Part shown: piece by piece, positions 12,417-24,127 of the stretch
Layout of the letters: the number at the start of each line of letters is the position of its first letter
How positions within the stretch are numbered: the stretch's first letter is position 1
DNA from: Turnera subulata
Taxonomy: Eukaryota > Streptophyta > Magnoliopsida > Malpighiales > Passifloraceae
Reading direction: 5' to 3'
DNA: 64,000 bases
Assembly (NCBI GenBank): GCA_028386065.3
Contig: JAKUCV010006258.1
Coordinates: forward strand, 70,622-134,621
Made by a program: the position numbers and the translations under genes
Notes under the pieces: model-generated
Seen by the model: only the letters and a program-made list of their open reading frames with translations
Databases searched by the model: none
Told to the model about the DNA's origin: nothing

Positions 12417-12962
12417 TTGAGGAGCTCCAAGTGGAGAGCTGGCCGAAGCGATAAGGGGAAGAGAGTTAAAATTCTAGGGGGTGAGGGAGCAAGTAATTCA
12501 CATGCTGCAGGGAATGACACAGAATGCATTGATTCAGATGAGGAATTTAGCTTCGATGAAATAGAAGACTCTAAACTTGATTCAGCAAAGAGACATAGGA
12601 GTAGGTTCAAAACTACAGACCCAGCAGTATGTACCCCTCAGTTTGATAAAGGAGTTTTGTACTTGAAGATTCAAGATTTAAGGGATGCAGTGAGTGATTA
12701 CTTAGTGATAACACAACGAACTTTGAAGTATAAAAAGAATTGCAAGGAGGCTATTAGGGTGAGGTGTAAGGTTGACTATTGTGCTTGGTTTATGCATGCT
12801 ATGTTCGATAAGAGGCTGAAGTGCTATCAAGTGAAGGACTCTCATCTGAAACACACATCACGAATCACCACTTTCAAGAACAAGCGAGCACATTATAAGT
12901 GGATTGCTACTAGGTTCATCAGCAAAATGCGAGCCTCCCACTACTTTCAGTTCCTACTTTGA
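12417..12962 (+). pseudogene. MULE transposase, DNA-binding (MuDR-type) domain
   Basis: After an acidic stretch, the frame carries the plant MuDR DNA-binding region. A 'FDKGVLYLKIQDLRDAVSDY' start is followed by RVRCKVDYCAWFMHA (conserved Cys pair) and 'HLKHTSRITTFKNKRAHYKW'. This zinc-binding block sits immediately before the catalytic domain in intact MULEs. The frame stops at 12962 and the catalytic domain continues in another frame. Confidence 0.85.
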
Positions 12963-13460
12963 GGATGTTGGTGAAAGAACAACTAAATGTTGATGCCCCA
13001 CCTAGCAAGATTGGAAGAGCTAAAGTATTTACAATGGAAAAGTTGTACTCTAATTGCATTGCTGAATATAGCAAAATGCATGATTATGCAAAAGTTTGTG
13101 TCATTGCCAATCCAGGCAGCAAGGTAGTTGTTGTGGATTTGAGTCCAACAATTGGCCAAAATCCAGAACCAATTTTCAGCGAGATATATGTCGGGTTCCA
13201 ATGTTGCAAGCTAGGTTTTTTAGCAAGATGTAGAAGAGTAATCGGCATAGATGGTTGCTTCTTGAAGGATGTGATAAAGGGGCAACTCTTAACAACCATT
13301 GGAAGGAATGGAAGCAATCAAATGTTTTCAATTGCATGGGCTGTTGTCACTTCTGAAAGTAACAAAACTTAGGGATGGTTTCTGCAAACACTAGCTGAGG
13401 ATCTTGGGATTGCTGATGGAGGCAAAGTTGGGCTATTATATTTGACCAACATAAGGTATG
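12959..13460 (+). pseudogene. MULE transposase, catalytic domain (first half)
   Basis: Contains 'FQCCKLGFLARCRRVIGIDG' followed by 'CFLKDVIKGQLLTTIGRNG', the region of the first catalytic Asp of the MULE DDE domain, here intact as GIDG. A stop interrupts NKT*GWFLQTLAEDLGI. The block that should hold the second catalytic Asp (normally TDRQK) reads as TNI after a small deletion, so the triad is broken. An intron-like gap with a GTATG start follows at about 13455. Confidence 0.85.
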
Positions 13461-13539
13461 ATTTTTTATTTTAGTATTATCTTATGCAGTTCATTTTAGC
13501 TTGTTGTTTCATGTTGTCTAAGTGGTGTTTAATATTTTT

Positions 13540-14115
13540 TTGTAGGCAATCTTGTCTAGTGTTAAATCTTATCCAACTGGAGGAAGAATCACAGTGGAAG
13601 AGTTTTGCAACAAGCTTTTAGGAGATGTGCTTAGTCGTATAATGTGGCAAAGTTTGGAGCAAATATGAATGAACTTTTCATGGAGAGTGAAGAGGCATAC
13701 AACGATTCATCAAAATCAACCCTAAATTCTGGTGTAGGGCATTCTTCTCCACGGAGACTAAATGTGACATCATCGACAACAATCTATGCGAAGCATTCAA
13801 TAGGAAGATTGTGGAGGCTCGATGCAAATTAATATATTCCATGCTTGAAGATATTAGAACAATGGTAATGCAACAGTTTCAAGAAAATTTGAAAAATGGT
13901 TAGGGTTGGCATGGTGAATTGGTACCGGAATTTGAAAGAAGATCAATGAGAACATGCACGAGGCCAACCATTATTTGTTGTTGTTCATTAGTGGCTCACA
14001 GTATGAAGTTGAACATAGGAGGCAAAAGATTGTTGGTGACTTGAGGAGGCAAACTTGTGTTTGTAGAAAAGGGGACATGACAGGAATCCCTTGCTGCCAT
14101 GCTATTGTTGCAATC
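13540..14115 (+). pseudogene. MULE transposase, C-terminal part with SWIM zinc finger, truncated
   Basis: Three frames together give NWRKNHSGRVLQQAFRRCA, then a 'DNNLCEAFNRKIVEARCKL' and 'IYSMLEDIRT' block, then the SWIM finger (CVCRKGDMTGIPCCHAIVAI). The segment just before NWRKN that normally contains HRYCxRH is deleted. The frame is cut two residues after HAIVAI, where the Tat LTR begins at 14116. The rest of the transposase is not found in this window. Confidence 0.85.
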
Positions 14116-17100
14116 TGTAAGCACCCGACCCAGAGTTGATTGGGCCTCCTCACCTATTCATTTTCACCTTGTTCGTCGGGTCAATCCCATGTCAATGGAG
14201 TCGCCACCCAAATTTTATTAAGGACAAAATTTCGGAAAAACCTTTGGATGACTCCTTTAGGTAACTGATCATAACAAACCAAAGACATGGGATTCAGGGG
14301 CTCGTTGTAACGCCCCGGATTTTTATAATGGGATTTTTTGGAATTTTTTCGGAATTTTTATTCCAATTTTGCCCTTGAGGTATTTTCGAGTTTTAGTCGA
14401 GGAAATAAATTATTATGCCTTGGAAATGTCAATTTTAAGTTGGTATTGTTCATGGTTCGGGTCCCGTGGGAAACAAATTCGAGATCAGGGTGAAACGCGA
14501 AGTTTAGCGTGGCTTCATTTGAAACTACGTCGTTTTGGTTTTAAAAAAAAAAAAGGGAAGGGCGCGTTGACCAGGCAGGGGGTTGACCGCGCCTAAGCGG
14601 ACGAAAGGTCGTCCATTAGGGTGGCCAAACCCTAGCCGGCCACTTCCCTTCTCTTCTTCTTTTCTTTTTCTTTTCTCCTTCTTTTCTCTTTTCTCTTTTG
14701 GCCGCCGTACCCCTCTCTTCCTTCCTTCTTCCCTTTTCTCTCTCTCTCTCTCTCTCTTCCTCTCTACCTCGGTTGCCATCCGTTCCCTCCCCTTCCCAAT
14801 TGCTTTTTTCCGTGTCTTTACTCCACACCGCCGTCGCCACGAGTTGCAGAGGAGATCGTGACGAGGGCCGGCATGTGCAAGTCCGACGAGGGGTCGCTGG
14901 TTCGCGGTGCCTTCACTGTCGTCTCCGGTAAGCACCGCCGCCTTTGTTATTTCTGTCTTTTGCTTGGTTTCTTTTCCTATGTGCTGATGTGGTTGGTGGT
15001 TCGGCTGTGTTGTGGACGGCTGACGGGTGTGTGGTGGTTGCGATGGTTGGCCGGGACGGGTCTTGCTCGGTGTAGGGGCTAACTCGGGGCTGTGCTGGTG
15101 TTGCGGTGCTCGGATTTGGGTGGTTGGTGACGCACGACTAGTGGTTGTTGGTGGTCGGTTACTCTACTGTTTTTCCGGCAGCGGGTTTCTGGGCTCGGGT
15201 TGTTGGATTGCGAGACCTGTGGCTGTGGGTTCGCTGCTGCTGTGCACGGACCCATTCCCGGTAAGGCCTAGATTTCCTTTCTCCTTAAATTCGGTAATGA
15301 TTTTGTGTATGGGGGTGTTTGATGTGTTTTGTTACGTGTTGAATGGTGGCAGAATCATTAGAGGGGTGTTTCTGCAGTTTTGGTGAATTCCGGCGAGGTT
15401 CACCAGAATCCGGCGAGGCTCGGGAATTTTCCGGCGAAGGCTCGGGTTTTATTCCGGCATTTGACGGTATACTATGTTGTGTAACTTGTATTCATTCATG
15501 GAATGTACCTTTAATTTCGGATTGGGTTATGTATTGTTGGTAATGTACATAATAGAAATCGAGAACAGGAAGTTTGTGGAATATAGTCGGGAACTTACCG
15601 ACACGGGTAGAACCATAGGCCAGGAAACATTTGGACTCGGGTTGACCTTAGGACGGTTTTGGGAAAAACCGGGCCCAGACCCAATATTTAACTTTTGAAT
15701 AACCCCTGGATTTAAGTAACGGGCTTTGAGCCCAATTTCATACTTGGTTGATTAAGGACTTAAGGAAGTGGGCCTTAGGCCCGGAATTGAATTTGGACTT
15801 AGATGGGTTTTAGGCCGGGAACCTGTTAAGGATATAATGAGTGGGCCATAGGCCCAGGAGCTACTTTTGGACTTAGTTGGGCTTAAGCCCGGTGAACCTT
15901 AGGTCCCGATACTCTGAGTTCAGGTGAGAGAACACCATGTCGGGCTTAAACCCGAAAATTACATAAATGGCTAGTTAGGGTCGGGTTTAACTCAGTTGAG
16001 TATTTTAGTTATCATGCATGCACGACTTATTGTGATTGTTTGTAATTTGTTGTGTGTGCCGGTATTCAGGCACGGGTAACACCTCGGGAGCTGGAGGATC
16101 TGTTTTGGGAAAAGCTCCACAGGACAATCGTCGTTGAGGTGACTTTATACGTCTTCTTATGTTTGTATGCATGAGCTTGTTAGACTGGTCTGTTTGAGTT
16201 GCATGCCTTGTTTGCTAACATGCTGTGATCCGTATTGTGTGCCTATGTGTTACAATTTGCTTATGAGCATGATTTTTGGTTGTTATGGAATATAACTTGT
16301 GGAGTGATTTTGGGTGTCTTGTGTGATGTACTGTGGGTCGGAGACCCGGATATTTGATTGAGATGATTATTCACACAACCCTGTTAGATCACAACTCTTG
16401 GCACACATAAACTCATAACTTGTGAATAAAGATAATGTACAGTAGAAGATAGGCTACTGTGTGCTGATGACCGGTTGGTTCGAGCGGGAAGTGATACCCC
16501 TCGGGTTTGCATGCGGGATAGCATGTGATATGCGGATTAGCATATGGGTCTGTAATGACCGGTTCTACCTCCCTCCTTCTACCTCCCTCTTTCTACCTCC
16601 CTCTTTCTCTCTGTCTCTCTCTCTCTCTATGGATATGTTTGGGCTTCATGCCTGGTTTTATTTGGGCTTATGCCTGGTTGTCTCATGAGACGGGACCAAG
16701 CTCGACGCACACAGTAGGAGGCCCTGAATAATAAATTATAATAAGAAAACTTAACACACAACTGATGGAGAATAATGAACTGTTTGCTTGAATATCTTGG
16801 CATGTTAGTACTGGTTGTTGTATATTGCATACTTGTCTTGTTTCTCTTCTTTCCTTTCGAACTGGTTTCTGCACACCTACATAATTAGATTTATACTGCT
16901 CACTGAGTAGGCGACTCACATAATCGCCAACGTTGTTTTTCAGACTCTTAGTTAGCGTGCAGTCACTTTCTACCCTTCCAGAGTACGGACGTGGTTATCT
17001 CAACAGGTAGTTGTGCTTCTTCTCCCAGTTGGATCCATAGAGCCGACTTGCATCTCATTTTTACTTTTGCTTTATTTTATCTTTATCTTCTGCTGCATTG

Positions 17101-18089
17101 GATTTGATGAGATGCCATTTTGATTTTGATTATTTTATCGGCGGGTTGCCGGGATTTGGTATTTGATGATGTATCGGCAGGATGCCGGGTTGACTTGAGG
17201 CTTGTTAAGCCGGTTTTGTATTTGTTCTCTATGACATCTCGGATTATTAAGAATTTCTTTCCAGATAATGTTTTGGATATTGGATTTCGTGTCCTGGGCT
17301 TCAGGGGTATTTTGGTAATTTCTATAAGTTTAAGTATTTTATTATAAAATTGGGACACGGGTGTTTCATTCGTCTTGGATGGGAAGGTGTTAGGCACCCA
17401 TCCATGCTGGGTCGAAACTTTGTGCAATTGAAGAGTGCATGTATGCCTTGTGCAAGTGTGGAAGTGTAGAAGCAAATGAAATTAAAAAAAAGAAAGAGGA
17501 GAAGAAGAAGATTTGGCTTGCATCCTGTTATGAAATTAAGACTACCTATGTACCCGAGTGACCGGGATCAAAGCCACGCAGTTCTAAATATGGCATCATT
17601 GCACCACTTACATCATCAAAAGCATCATCAAAATAATCAGCAAAAAATCATACAAAAAAAGGGATTAAGTTTTACCTCTTGTAGCCCTCCTCTTGCTCCT
17701 TGAGCTGGGTTATGTTCTCCACCCACCTTCTTGCCACTTCTAAGTTCAATAGTTGATCCCTTCTTGAGTTACCCTTGCTAGAATATTGTTGATGCTCCCC
17801 ACGAAAATTCTCCAGAGTTTTTACTTAAGAATGTATTTCTAGACTTGGAGAGGTAGAGTTTCTCCAAGCACTAGAGCTTATAGGTGTGTATGTGAAAGAA
17901 ATTTTGTGTCCTTTGAAATGTGAGTGAGAGGTCCTATTTTATAATGTTCTGGGGAGACTAGGGGCATGGACCTGCTTGATGATCAAGATTATGGCCGAAA
18001 ATCTGGGCCAAAACCGTGTAGGATCGAAATAGAAACAAAATTGGGCGAAAAATCAGTTCCTGGGCGCCCATGACCACCAGACCCGGTGG
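14116..18089 (-). mobile_element. Tat-type gypsy LTR (copy C), split and truncated
   Basis: Pieces 14116-14305 and 17369-18089 form one LTR interrupted by the solo LTR at 14306-17368. The plus strand starts TGTAAGCACCCGACCC, and the body matches LTRs A (18090) and B (37707): the 'gagtcgccac...ttttattaa' block, the 'ggatgggaaggtgttaggca' block, and a degenerate U3 box near 17934. Promoter orientation in A and B shows the element reads on the minus strand, so 14116 is its U5 end. It interrupts the MULE SWIM domain. Its U3 beyond 18089 is displaced by LTR A. Confidence 0.85.
14306..17368 (+). mobile_element. Solo LTR, about 3.1 kb (copy 2)
   Basis: Same ends as the 673-3878 copy (TGTAACGCCCCGG ... 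GACACGGGTGTTTCA) and colinear with it along its length. Examples are the 'ggtattcaggcacgggtaa' block, the 'gctggaggatctgttttggg' block and the 'gagtaggcgac' block. Flanks are ctcgt (14301-14305) and ttcgt (17369-17373), a 5-bp duplication with one mismatch. It sits inside Tat LTR copy C. No internal domain is present, so it is a solo LTR. Confidence 0.9.
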
Positions 18090-19849
18090 TGTGAATACCC
18101 GACCCAAAACGGATTGAGGTTTTTAAAACCTTCTTTTTAACTGTCATCCATGTCTTTGGAGTCGCCACTTGAATTTTATTAAAGGGCAAAATTCAAGGAA
18201 AAACCTTCCTTAGGCAACCAATGACTCCATAAGGCAACTAACAACGAACTAAAGACATGGACCCGGGGATTTGTCACGGATGGGAAGGTGTTAGGCACCC
18301 ATCCATATTGGGGCGAGATCTTGTGCAATCAAAGATCAATACATGCCATGTAGAAATAACACAAAACAAAAATAAAACAGAATTAAAAGACAAAACAAAA
18401 ATAAATAAATAATTGAGCTTGCGTTTCAATCCACTAGAAACTGCCTATGTACCCCCTGGTAATGGGTTCAAAGCTCACATAGTTCTTACATGCATCATAT
18501 AAACAATCACATCATTAGCATCAACACATCACAGCAGCATCAATCGACCAAGAAAATCAGAACGAGTTACCTCTTGTAGCCCTCCTCTAGCTCCCGTGCT
18601 CTCACCACTTCGCAACAGAATTTTGGTAGAGTTTAAACAGGAAATTCGGGGTAGAAAGAGGCCGAACTGGTGTCTTGCCTGAACTGAAAAGTTGTAGAGC
18701 TACTTCTTTGCTTTCTAGTGACATCAAGATTACAGCAAACTGACATTTACAGCTCCAGATATTGCCTAAATACTAAGACTGTCACCACTAGAACCTTCCT
18801 TTTGGGTTTAGCACTTCCTCTCCAACGGTTTGCTTGAATCCACCTCCTTCTTCTTCTCGTCTTGACCTTTTGCTGCTACTGACTTCTTGCTACTCCTCTC
18901 CACGAAATTCTTCCAGAATTTCGACCCTTAAAAGGGTTCCTAAGCTTGGGATTAGAAAATTTTTTCAAGCACCTAGCTTATGTGTGTATAGAGGGAGAAG
19001 GGAGAGAATTGGTGAGTTTTTAGGGTGAATGGGGGTCCTATTTATAGTGTCTGGAGCTCTGGACATGGTTTTGATCTAACATTCGGGATTGAATCCCTAG
19101 ATCCAATGGTAAATACCTGAAATCAAGAGAACAGGAAATAATAAAAAAACTGCCAAAACTGGGAAGGATGTCCGCCAGGCTCTAGCGGTCATGCCTCCAA
19201 GCCCGCCAAGTGTTGGTGGTTATGTCACCATGTCCGCCGGCACCTGTTTCCAAATTGGTTCTTACCCTCTCAGTTTTGATCCTTATAATTCCGGTCCTGC
19301 TTGATTCCCACGCCCTTCATTATTAGTTTTCTGCTTGTTTTTAGTTCCAGAAGAACTCCTAACTTGTAGCCTACCCACTCCCCTTATCCTAATTAAGTTT
19401 TCATCCTCCTCACTCCACTCCATATACCATAAACAATAAAAACACATAAGGAAATTAATTAACCTTAAATTCTGACGAAAATTAGGGTTAATAGTCTGTC
19501 AAGTTCTGTGTTTCTACTAGGCTTTGATTGCTGGAGGATCCATACTCAATTGGTCCAAGCCTCTAACTCATTTTAAACCCAAAATCATTTCAAATAGGTC
19601 CAAAATAATTAAAAGGCCTAAAACAATTAAATACTCACATTTTATTAATTTCAAAACCTTTAAACATACTAAACTCAGAATTAAATCATCTCAATAATTC
19701 CAAGTTAAATATATCAAAAATTTGGCAATAATAAAATATTAAATTACAAACACATTTTATCTAAGAATCGAATTATCTCATCAATCCATAGACAACAATA
19801 TATCCATAATTTAATAAAATATTAGTGGATCAAATTTGGGGTGTTCACA
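18090..19849 (-). mobile_element. Tat-type gypsy 3' LTR (copy A)
   Basis: The plus strand runs TGTGAATACCCGACCC ... TTTGGGGTGTTCACA. On the minus strand this is TGTGAACACC ... GGGTATTCACA, with a TATA-like CTATAAATAG at 19047-19038. Directly beyond the U3 end, at 19850-19863, lies gatgcccctcgttg, which on the minus strand is a polypurine tract (CGAGGGGCATC). So this is a 3' LTR whose internal region lies at higher coordinates. The 5 bases outside it (18085-18089, ggtgg) would be one half of its target duplication inside copy C. Confidence 0.85.
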
Positions 19850-19954
19850 GATGCCCCTCGTTGATGAGTCTTTAGGAACTGAAGACAAAACAATGATGAA
19901 AGAATACCCAAATTTGACGGAGTAGGTGCTGATGCTGATGCTGATATGTATGTG

Positions 19955-20440
19955 CCATGGGTCGGGAATCATCTCATCCCGGGTTTTCAAGGATTTATCG
20001 TCCTCCTTGGGGGACTCGGTTTTGGTTTTCGTTTGGCCAAGAATCATCTTATCTAGGCTAACTAGGGATACTACCGTCCTCCCACGGGGTACTCTGTGTT
20101 AGGGTTTGGTGGTCATCAACCAAAAATCATCTCATCTTGGTTGACTAGGGATACTACCATCCTCCCATGGGATACTCGAGATTGTTTGGTGGTCATCAAC
20201 CAAAAATCATCTCTTCTCGGCTGACTAGGGATACTACCGTCCTCCCATGGGGTACTCGGGTTTGTTTAGTGTTTGGTAGAATCATCTCACCTTTCAGGTC
20301 ATTCATAAGGAATCATCTCATCCTCACTAATTAGGGATACTATCGATCTCTCCTGGGGTACTCGGGTTTGGTTCGAGATTTGTCGTCCTCCCACTGGGAC
20401 TCGGGTTTATTTCTCATTCTCCGGGTTGGTGGGAATCATC
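19955..20440 (-). repeat. Tandem array, unit about 80-90 bp (aatcatctcatcc / gggatactac)
   Basis: About five degenerate units, each with 'aatcatctcatc', 'ctagggatactaccgtcctc' and 'ggggtactcggg'. The array belongs to the Tat internal region. A simpler version of the first sub-motif is repeated next to LTR B at 39450-39760. Confidence 0.8.
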
Positions 20441-20489
20441 TCATCCCTCCCATAGCACCACAGACCTTTTCATCAGCCGACAACAATTC

Positions 20490-21260
20490 TCGGGGCATTA
20501 CATACCTCTCGGGGTAGCATGCCCCAAAGGAAGTCATCTCCAGCAATGGGGTTTCATGCCCTGGGAACGGGGTAGCATGCCCCATGGATTGATTCAAAAC
20601 GGGGTATCATGCCCCAAGTAAGTCTCACCGACACGTGGGGTAGCATGCCCGATAGGTCACATACATAGCGGGACATCATCCCGGGAAACCACATACATTA
20701 CATAACGGGGTAGCATGCCTGGGAAATCACATACGTCACATAACGGGGTAGCATGCCCCGGGAAACAAAACACATACTTAGGGTAGCATGCCCCAAAAAA
20801 CATATCACATAGCGGGGCATCGTACCCCGAGAAACAAAACACATTACATAACGGGGTAGCACGCCCCGGGAAATAAACATATCTCATAACGGGGTAGCAT
20901 GCCCCTGGAAGACAAAATACATAGTTGGGGTAGCATGCCCCGGGAAACAAAACACATTACATAACGGGGTAGCATGCCTGGGAAATCTGACTCACAATAC
21001 ATAGGGTTGCATGCCCTGAAAAACAAAACACATCACATATCGAGGTAACATGCCTCGGGAATCAAGAATCCTGACTATGATCCCAATCCCACGGGGAAGC
21101 ATGCCCCAAAAAATCTGACTCAAAATGGGGTTGCATGCCCCGGAAAACTTTGACTCAAAATATGGGGTTGCATGGCCCCAAAAAACTTGACCCAGGACGT
21201 AGGGTTGCATGCCCCGAAAACTTAACTCAAAACATGGGGTTGCACGCCTCGTAAAAATCA
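20490..21260 (-). repeat. Minisatellite built on the palindrome-like GGGGTAGCATGCCCC
   Basis: Some twenty copies of a 30-45 bp unit whose core is ggggtagcatgcccc (or ggggttgcatgcccc), usually followed by 'gggaaacaaaacacat'. The core is nearly self-complementary (GGGGnnGCATGCCCC), so each unit can form a hairpin. Units become more diverged toward 21200. On the minus strand it gives spurious MLPRYVM-type reading frames, which I do not call genes. Confidence 0.9.
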
Positions 21261-22604
21261 ATATTTTCAAAATCAGGGCTCGCCATACTCTCAACTCTGT
21301 TCCGTGCAGGATTACCTCAAAGCAACTCATACTCCTACCGCGTGGTGTCCATTTTGACAAGTCCAAAAAACCCGAGGCACGACATGCCCTTCACCTATGG
21401 CTGAAATCTAATCACAACAGCCTACAAACTTGGGCATGCCATGCCCCTTTGATTTAACAACCTCGGAATATACTAGTCTACACAAGATGATGAGTCTCTA
21501 ATGTCGCCTCTTCCTATTTCTCAACTAAATCCACCTTATCAAAGGAACCCATGTCTATGCCTTTATGATGCATGGGCATGCCTAAACATGTCGTCCTCTC
21601 AATGCATGGGGAATGCCTCTAGTTTCTACATGCAAATGCCATGACATGTTTGTTCTCCCTCTCCCTTTCCTCTTAAGCTCTTTTCCCTCCCCTCTCCCTC
21701 TCTTTCACAGTTCTCTTCTTCTTCTCTTCTTCCCTCCCATCTCCTTTTCTCTCTTTTCTACTCTAATTTCCTCCCATCTCTTCTCTCATCTCATCCCTTT
21801 CTCGATTTTCTTCTCTCATTCTACCTCTCCCGTTCTCTTCTCCTCTTCCCATTTTCTCTTTATGCAGGTGTACATGATGCAACTACTTTCTAACTTGTTT
21901 TTCTTCTTCTTTTTCTTTTGAATGCGCATGTTCTCTTTATGGTGTGCAAAATGCCACTAACATGATGTATGATTTGTTCGAGCCAAGGTAAAAGTCAAAT
22001 AATTTTTAAAACGAGGCGAGTCATCCCATCAAAAGTACAAAAAGCTCTAAAGAGAAGGAATCCTGATGACTATGAACTCATCTACTTCTACCGACCCCAA
22101 GGGTGAGTATTTCTTGTTGAAAAGGTTTAGTGGCTGGATGGAGAATCATCTGATTGGGCAAGGCAAATGGATTCTTTTCAGTCTTAATAACTTAGTCTTA
22201 CTAACCCTATGAGCCACGAATTTTTTTTGACGACTCCTTAATCCGATAGATGAATTTTTGGAAAGAATTGTTCAAAGAACAAGTAGTGGACATCCCCTAA
22301 AAATCGATGGAGGCGACGTGCCCAGATGGCTGTGCAAGGTTCACTTATCTATCTGCAGTGAGTAGTCTTCGTCTCGAGGAGCAATATGCCTAGTGTGCGA
22401 GTATTTCTTCTTCATTGGCTACTATCCCCCCTTCTCTTTCAGCCTTAACTTTTGCCTAGGCCGCCCTTCTGGGTTTTCAACCTAGCGGACTCTCTTTCCT
22501 TCCTTTGTTTTCTCTTTTCTGCTTTTTTGAGTGAGTAGTAACCATGAGCCGTTACAGGTTTGAAGAGATCAAGGCTACTTAAACATGGCGCATTCAGAGT
22601 ACCA

Positions 22605-22901
22605 TCAGAAGACTATAGAACAGGCAAGAGGAATAAGAGAATTTTCAATCGAGTTCATCAAACCACTTAAAGCTGAGGAGACCCATCCGACCATCAAACC
22701 ATTCCATTGAGAGAAACAAGTCAGTCGCCAATCAAATGCATGCAGATAACCAAGAAGCCAACTGGGAATGATTTCATTTTCCTCTGAATACATCCTTTCT
22801 GGGAAAAACGAAGATACCTGAACTGAATAAGCATTTGAGTATCCTTGTGGCATATTATTCATAAACTCCATTCTTGTCCATTGAGCCAACCTAGAAACCA
22901 A
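22605..22901 (-). other. Unrecognised open frame of 98 codons
   Basis: Starts MVSRLAQWTRMEF and contains 'PQGYSNAYSVQ', 'FFPERMYSEENEIIPSWLL' and 'HAFDWRLTCFSQWNGLM'. Its composition looks protein-like rather than low-complexity, but I do not recognise a family and there is no second exon or domain to support it. It may be a captured exon or an accidental frame in the Tat remnant. Confidence 0.25.
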
Positions 22902-22950
22902 ATAGACCGGGTCCGTTGTCGGATTACCTACGTATCTATGAATGTGGTGT

Positions 22951-23494
22951 TTGTCAAGAGGGTGTTTTGTGGAAGACTAAAGGTAGCGGGAGAACACTTT
23001 TCTTGTTCACTATGACTTCTTCCTTTCTTCCCAGTTTCAGGGGATGGGAGATGAATTAGCATTCGAGCATTAAGGGTCACTTCCTCGTTTTTCTCTTTTT
23101 TTTTTCCGATTTTCCTTTTTTCTTCTTTTCTCCGAGGGGAATTACCTTTATAAACAAGTGCAAAAACTCTTTTGGAAACTAGATTCATCATTGGGAAGCA
23201 ACTTTTCTAGACAAATGTTTGAGGTAGGGTTAACATGAAGATTAGATTAGAAGGGTGTTCGAAGGTCAAGTAGGGTGTGTGTTTAAAGGTCGGCGAGGGT
23301 GAGTGCTTGAAAACTGGTCAAGGTTGATGGAACATAGGTGGGTGTTTGGGTTACATCCACAGAATTAGGTCTTCGTAGTTCATTTGAAAGGGTTTTTGAG
23401 TTGGACCAATGGACACTAGAAAGGTTTTAGCAGATGGGATTTGTAGATACACTTCTGTGCTGATTGAGTTGTCTCTTTCTCCTCAATATTGCAG
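22951..23494. other. Unassigned sequence before the cystinosin fragment
   Basis: No open frame or element end that I can support. Repeated phrases of the form 'aaggtcggcgagggtgagtgc' occur around 23262-23330. The last bases (ctcaatattgcag) are a splice acceptor for the following pseudogene exon. Confidence 0.4.
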
Positions 23495-24127
23495 ATGATA
23501 CCTGCAGCTGCTAACCAATTTGCTTTCTCAATACATGCTTTTTTATTGACAGCTTTTACATTGTTCCAAAATGTAATCTACCAAGTAAGTTGTGTTCTCA
23601 GTCTTTTTATTGAGTTAATGTTTCCTGATCAGATCAAACTATCATTTTGGTTTACTACTTTGAACGGTGTGGAAATCAAAAGGTCTCCAAAATTTCTATT
23701 GCAATTCTCTCAGTTGTGCGGCTAATTGCTGCAGTCTGTTTCTTTCTGGCTTTGTCTAGCCACTCTAGGCTATGGCTTATCTCTATCTTCAAGTAAGTTA
23801 TGGTTTGTTAGAGAAGGAGATATCCATTTAAGCATTTGATCGTATGATTTCTTTCTAAGCTTTTCTTGTTGCTTTCAATTTCCTTCCAGCTCGATTCAAG
23901 TCTTTAGGACAATCATCAAATATAGTTCCCAGGTCAGAGTTTCTATAGTCTCCTTGTTTGTGACTGTGTAGATTTGTTCCTCTGATCTTAGTTGTTCATG
24001 TTGCTAGAATAGGCGATCATGAACTTTATGAGAAGAAAATACAGATGGATTCAGTATTGGAAATGTTATGTTTGATTTTTTTGGAGCATTGACGCATTAC
24101 CCCCAATTGACTGTATAGACCAGAGTA
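23495..24127 (+). pseudogene. Cystinosin (lysosomal/vacuolar cystine transporter) fragment
   Basis: Four exon-like pieces read colinearly with plant cystinosin, a PQ-loop, seven-helix, proton-coupled cystine exporter. They are 23495-23584 (MIPAAANQFAFSIHAFLLTA), about 23663-23802 (GNQKVSKISIAILSVVRLIA, then 'AVCFFLALSSHSRLWLISIF'), 23890-23931 (NSIQVFRTIIKYSSQ, between TTCCAG-type and GTCAG boundaries), and 24013-24116 (AIMNFMRRK, then frameshifted FSIGNVMFDFFGAL). GT donors are kept at exons 1 and 2. The acceptor before exon 2 is not visible, exon 4 is frameshifted, and the final exons are missing. The N-terminal exons are also absent. It ends at a hAT-like insertion. Confidence 0.85.

Larger units (their letters stand above)
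19850..22950 (-). mobile_element. Non-coding 3' internal part of Tat element A, truncated
   Basis: Begins with the polypurine tract and continues with sequence colinear with the region next to LTR B (39329 onward): 'aatcatctcatcc' repeats, then phrases such as 'gggggcgacgtgccc' / 'ggaggcgacgtgccc' and a pyrimidine-rich block at 21650-21920. No gag, pol or antisense ORF survives. The upper limit is approximate: a 'gattacctacgtatc' phrase near 22930 still looks element-like, and host-like sequence follows by 23495. Confidence 0.65.

Noticed and set aside
14525..14935. Arg/Glu/Lys-rich frame of 136 codons (minus strand)
   Set aside because: It is the translation of a CT-rich tract in solo LTR copy 2.
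19850..21260. CRISPR-like array
   Set aside because: Units are degenerate and vary in length, spacers are not unique, no cas genes are present, and the sequence is a plant retrotransposon.
20657..21366. Minus-strand frames rich in MLPRYVM repeats
   Set aside because: They translate the ggggtagcatgcccc minisatellite in a Tat remnant; the periodicity is nucleotide repeat, not protein.
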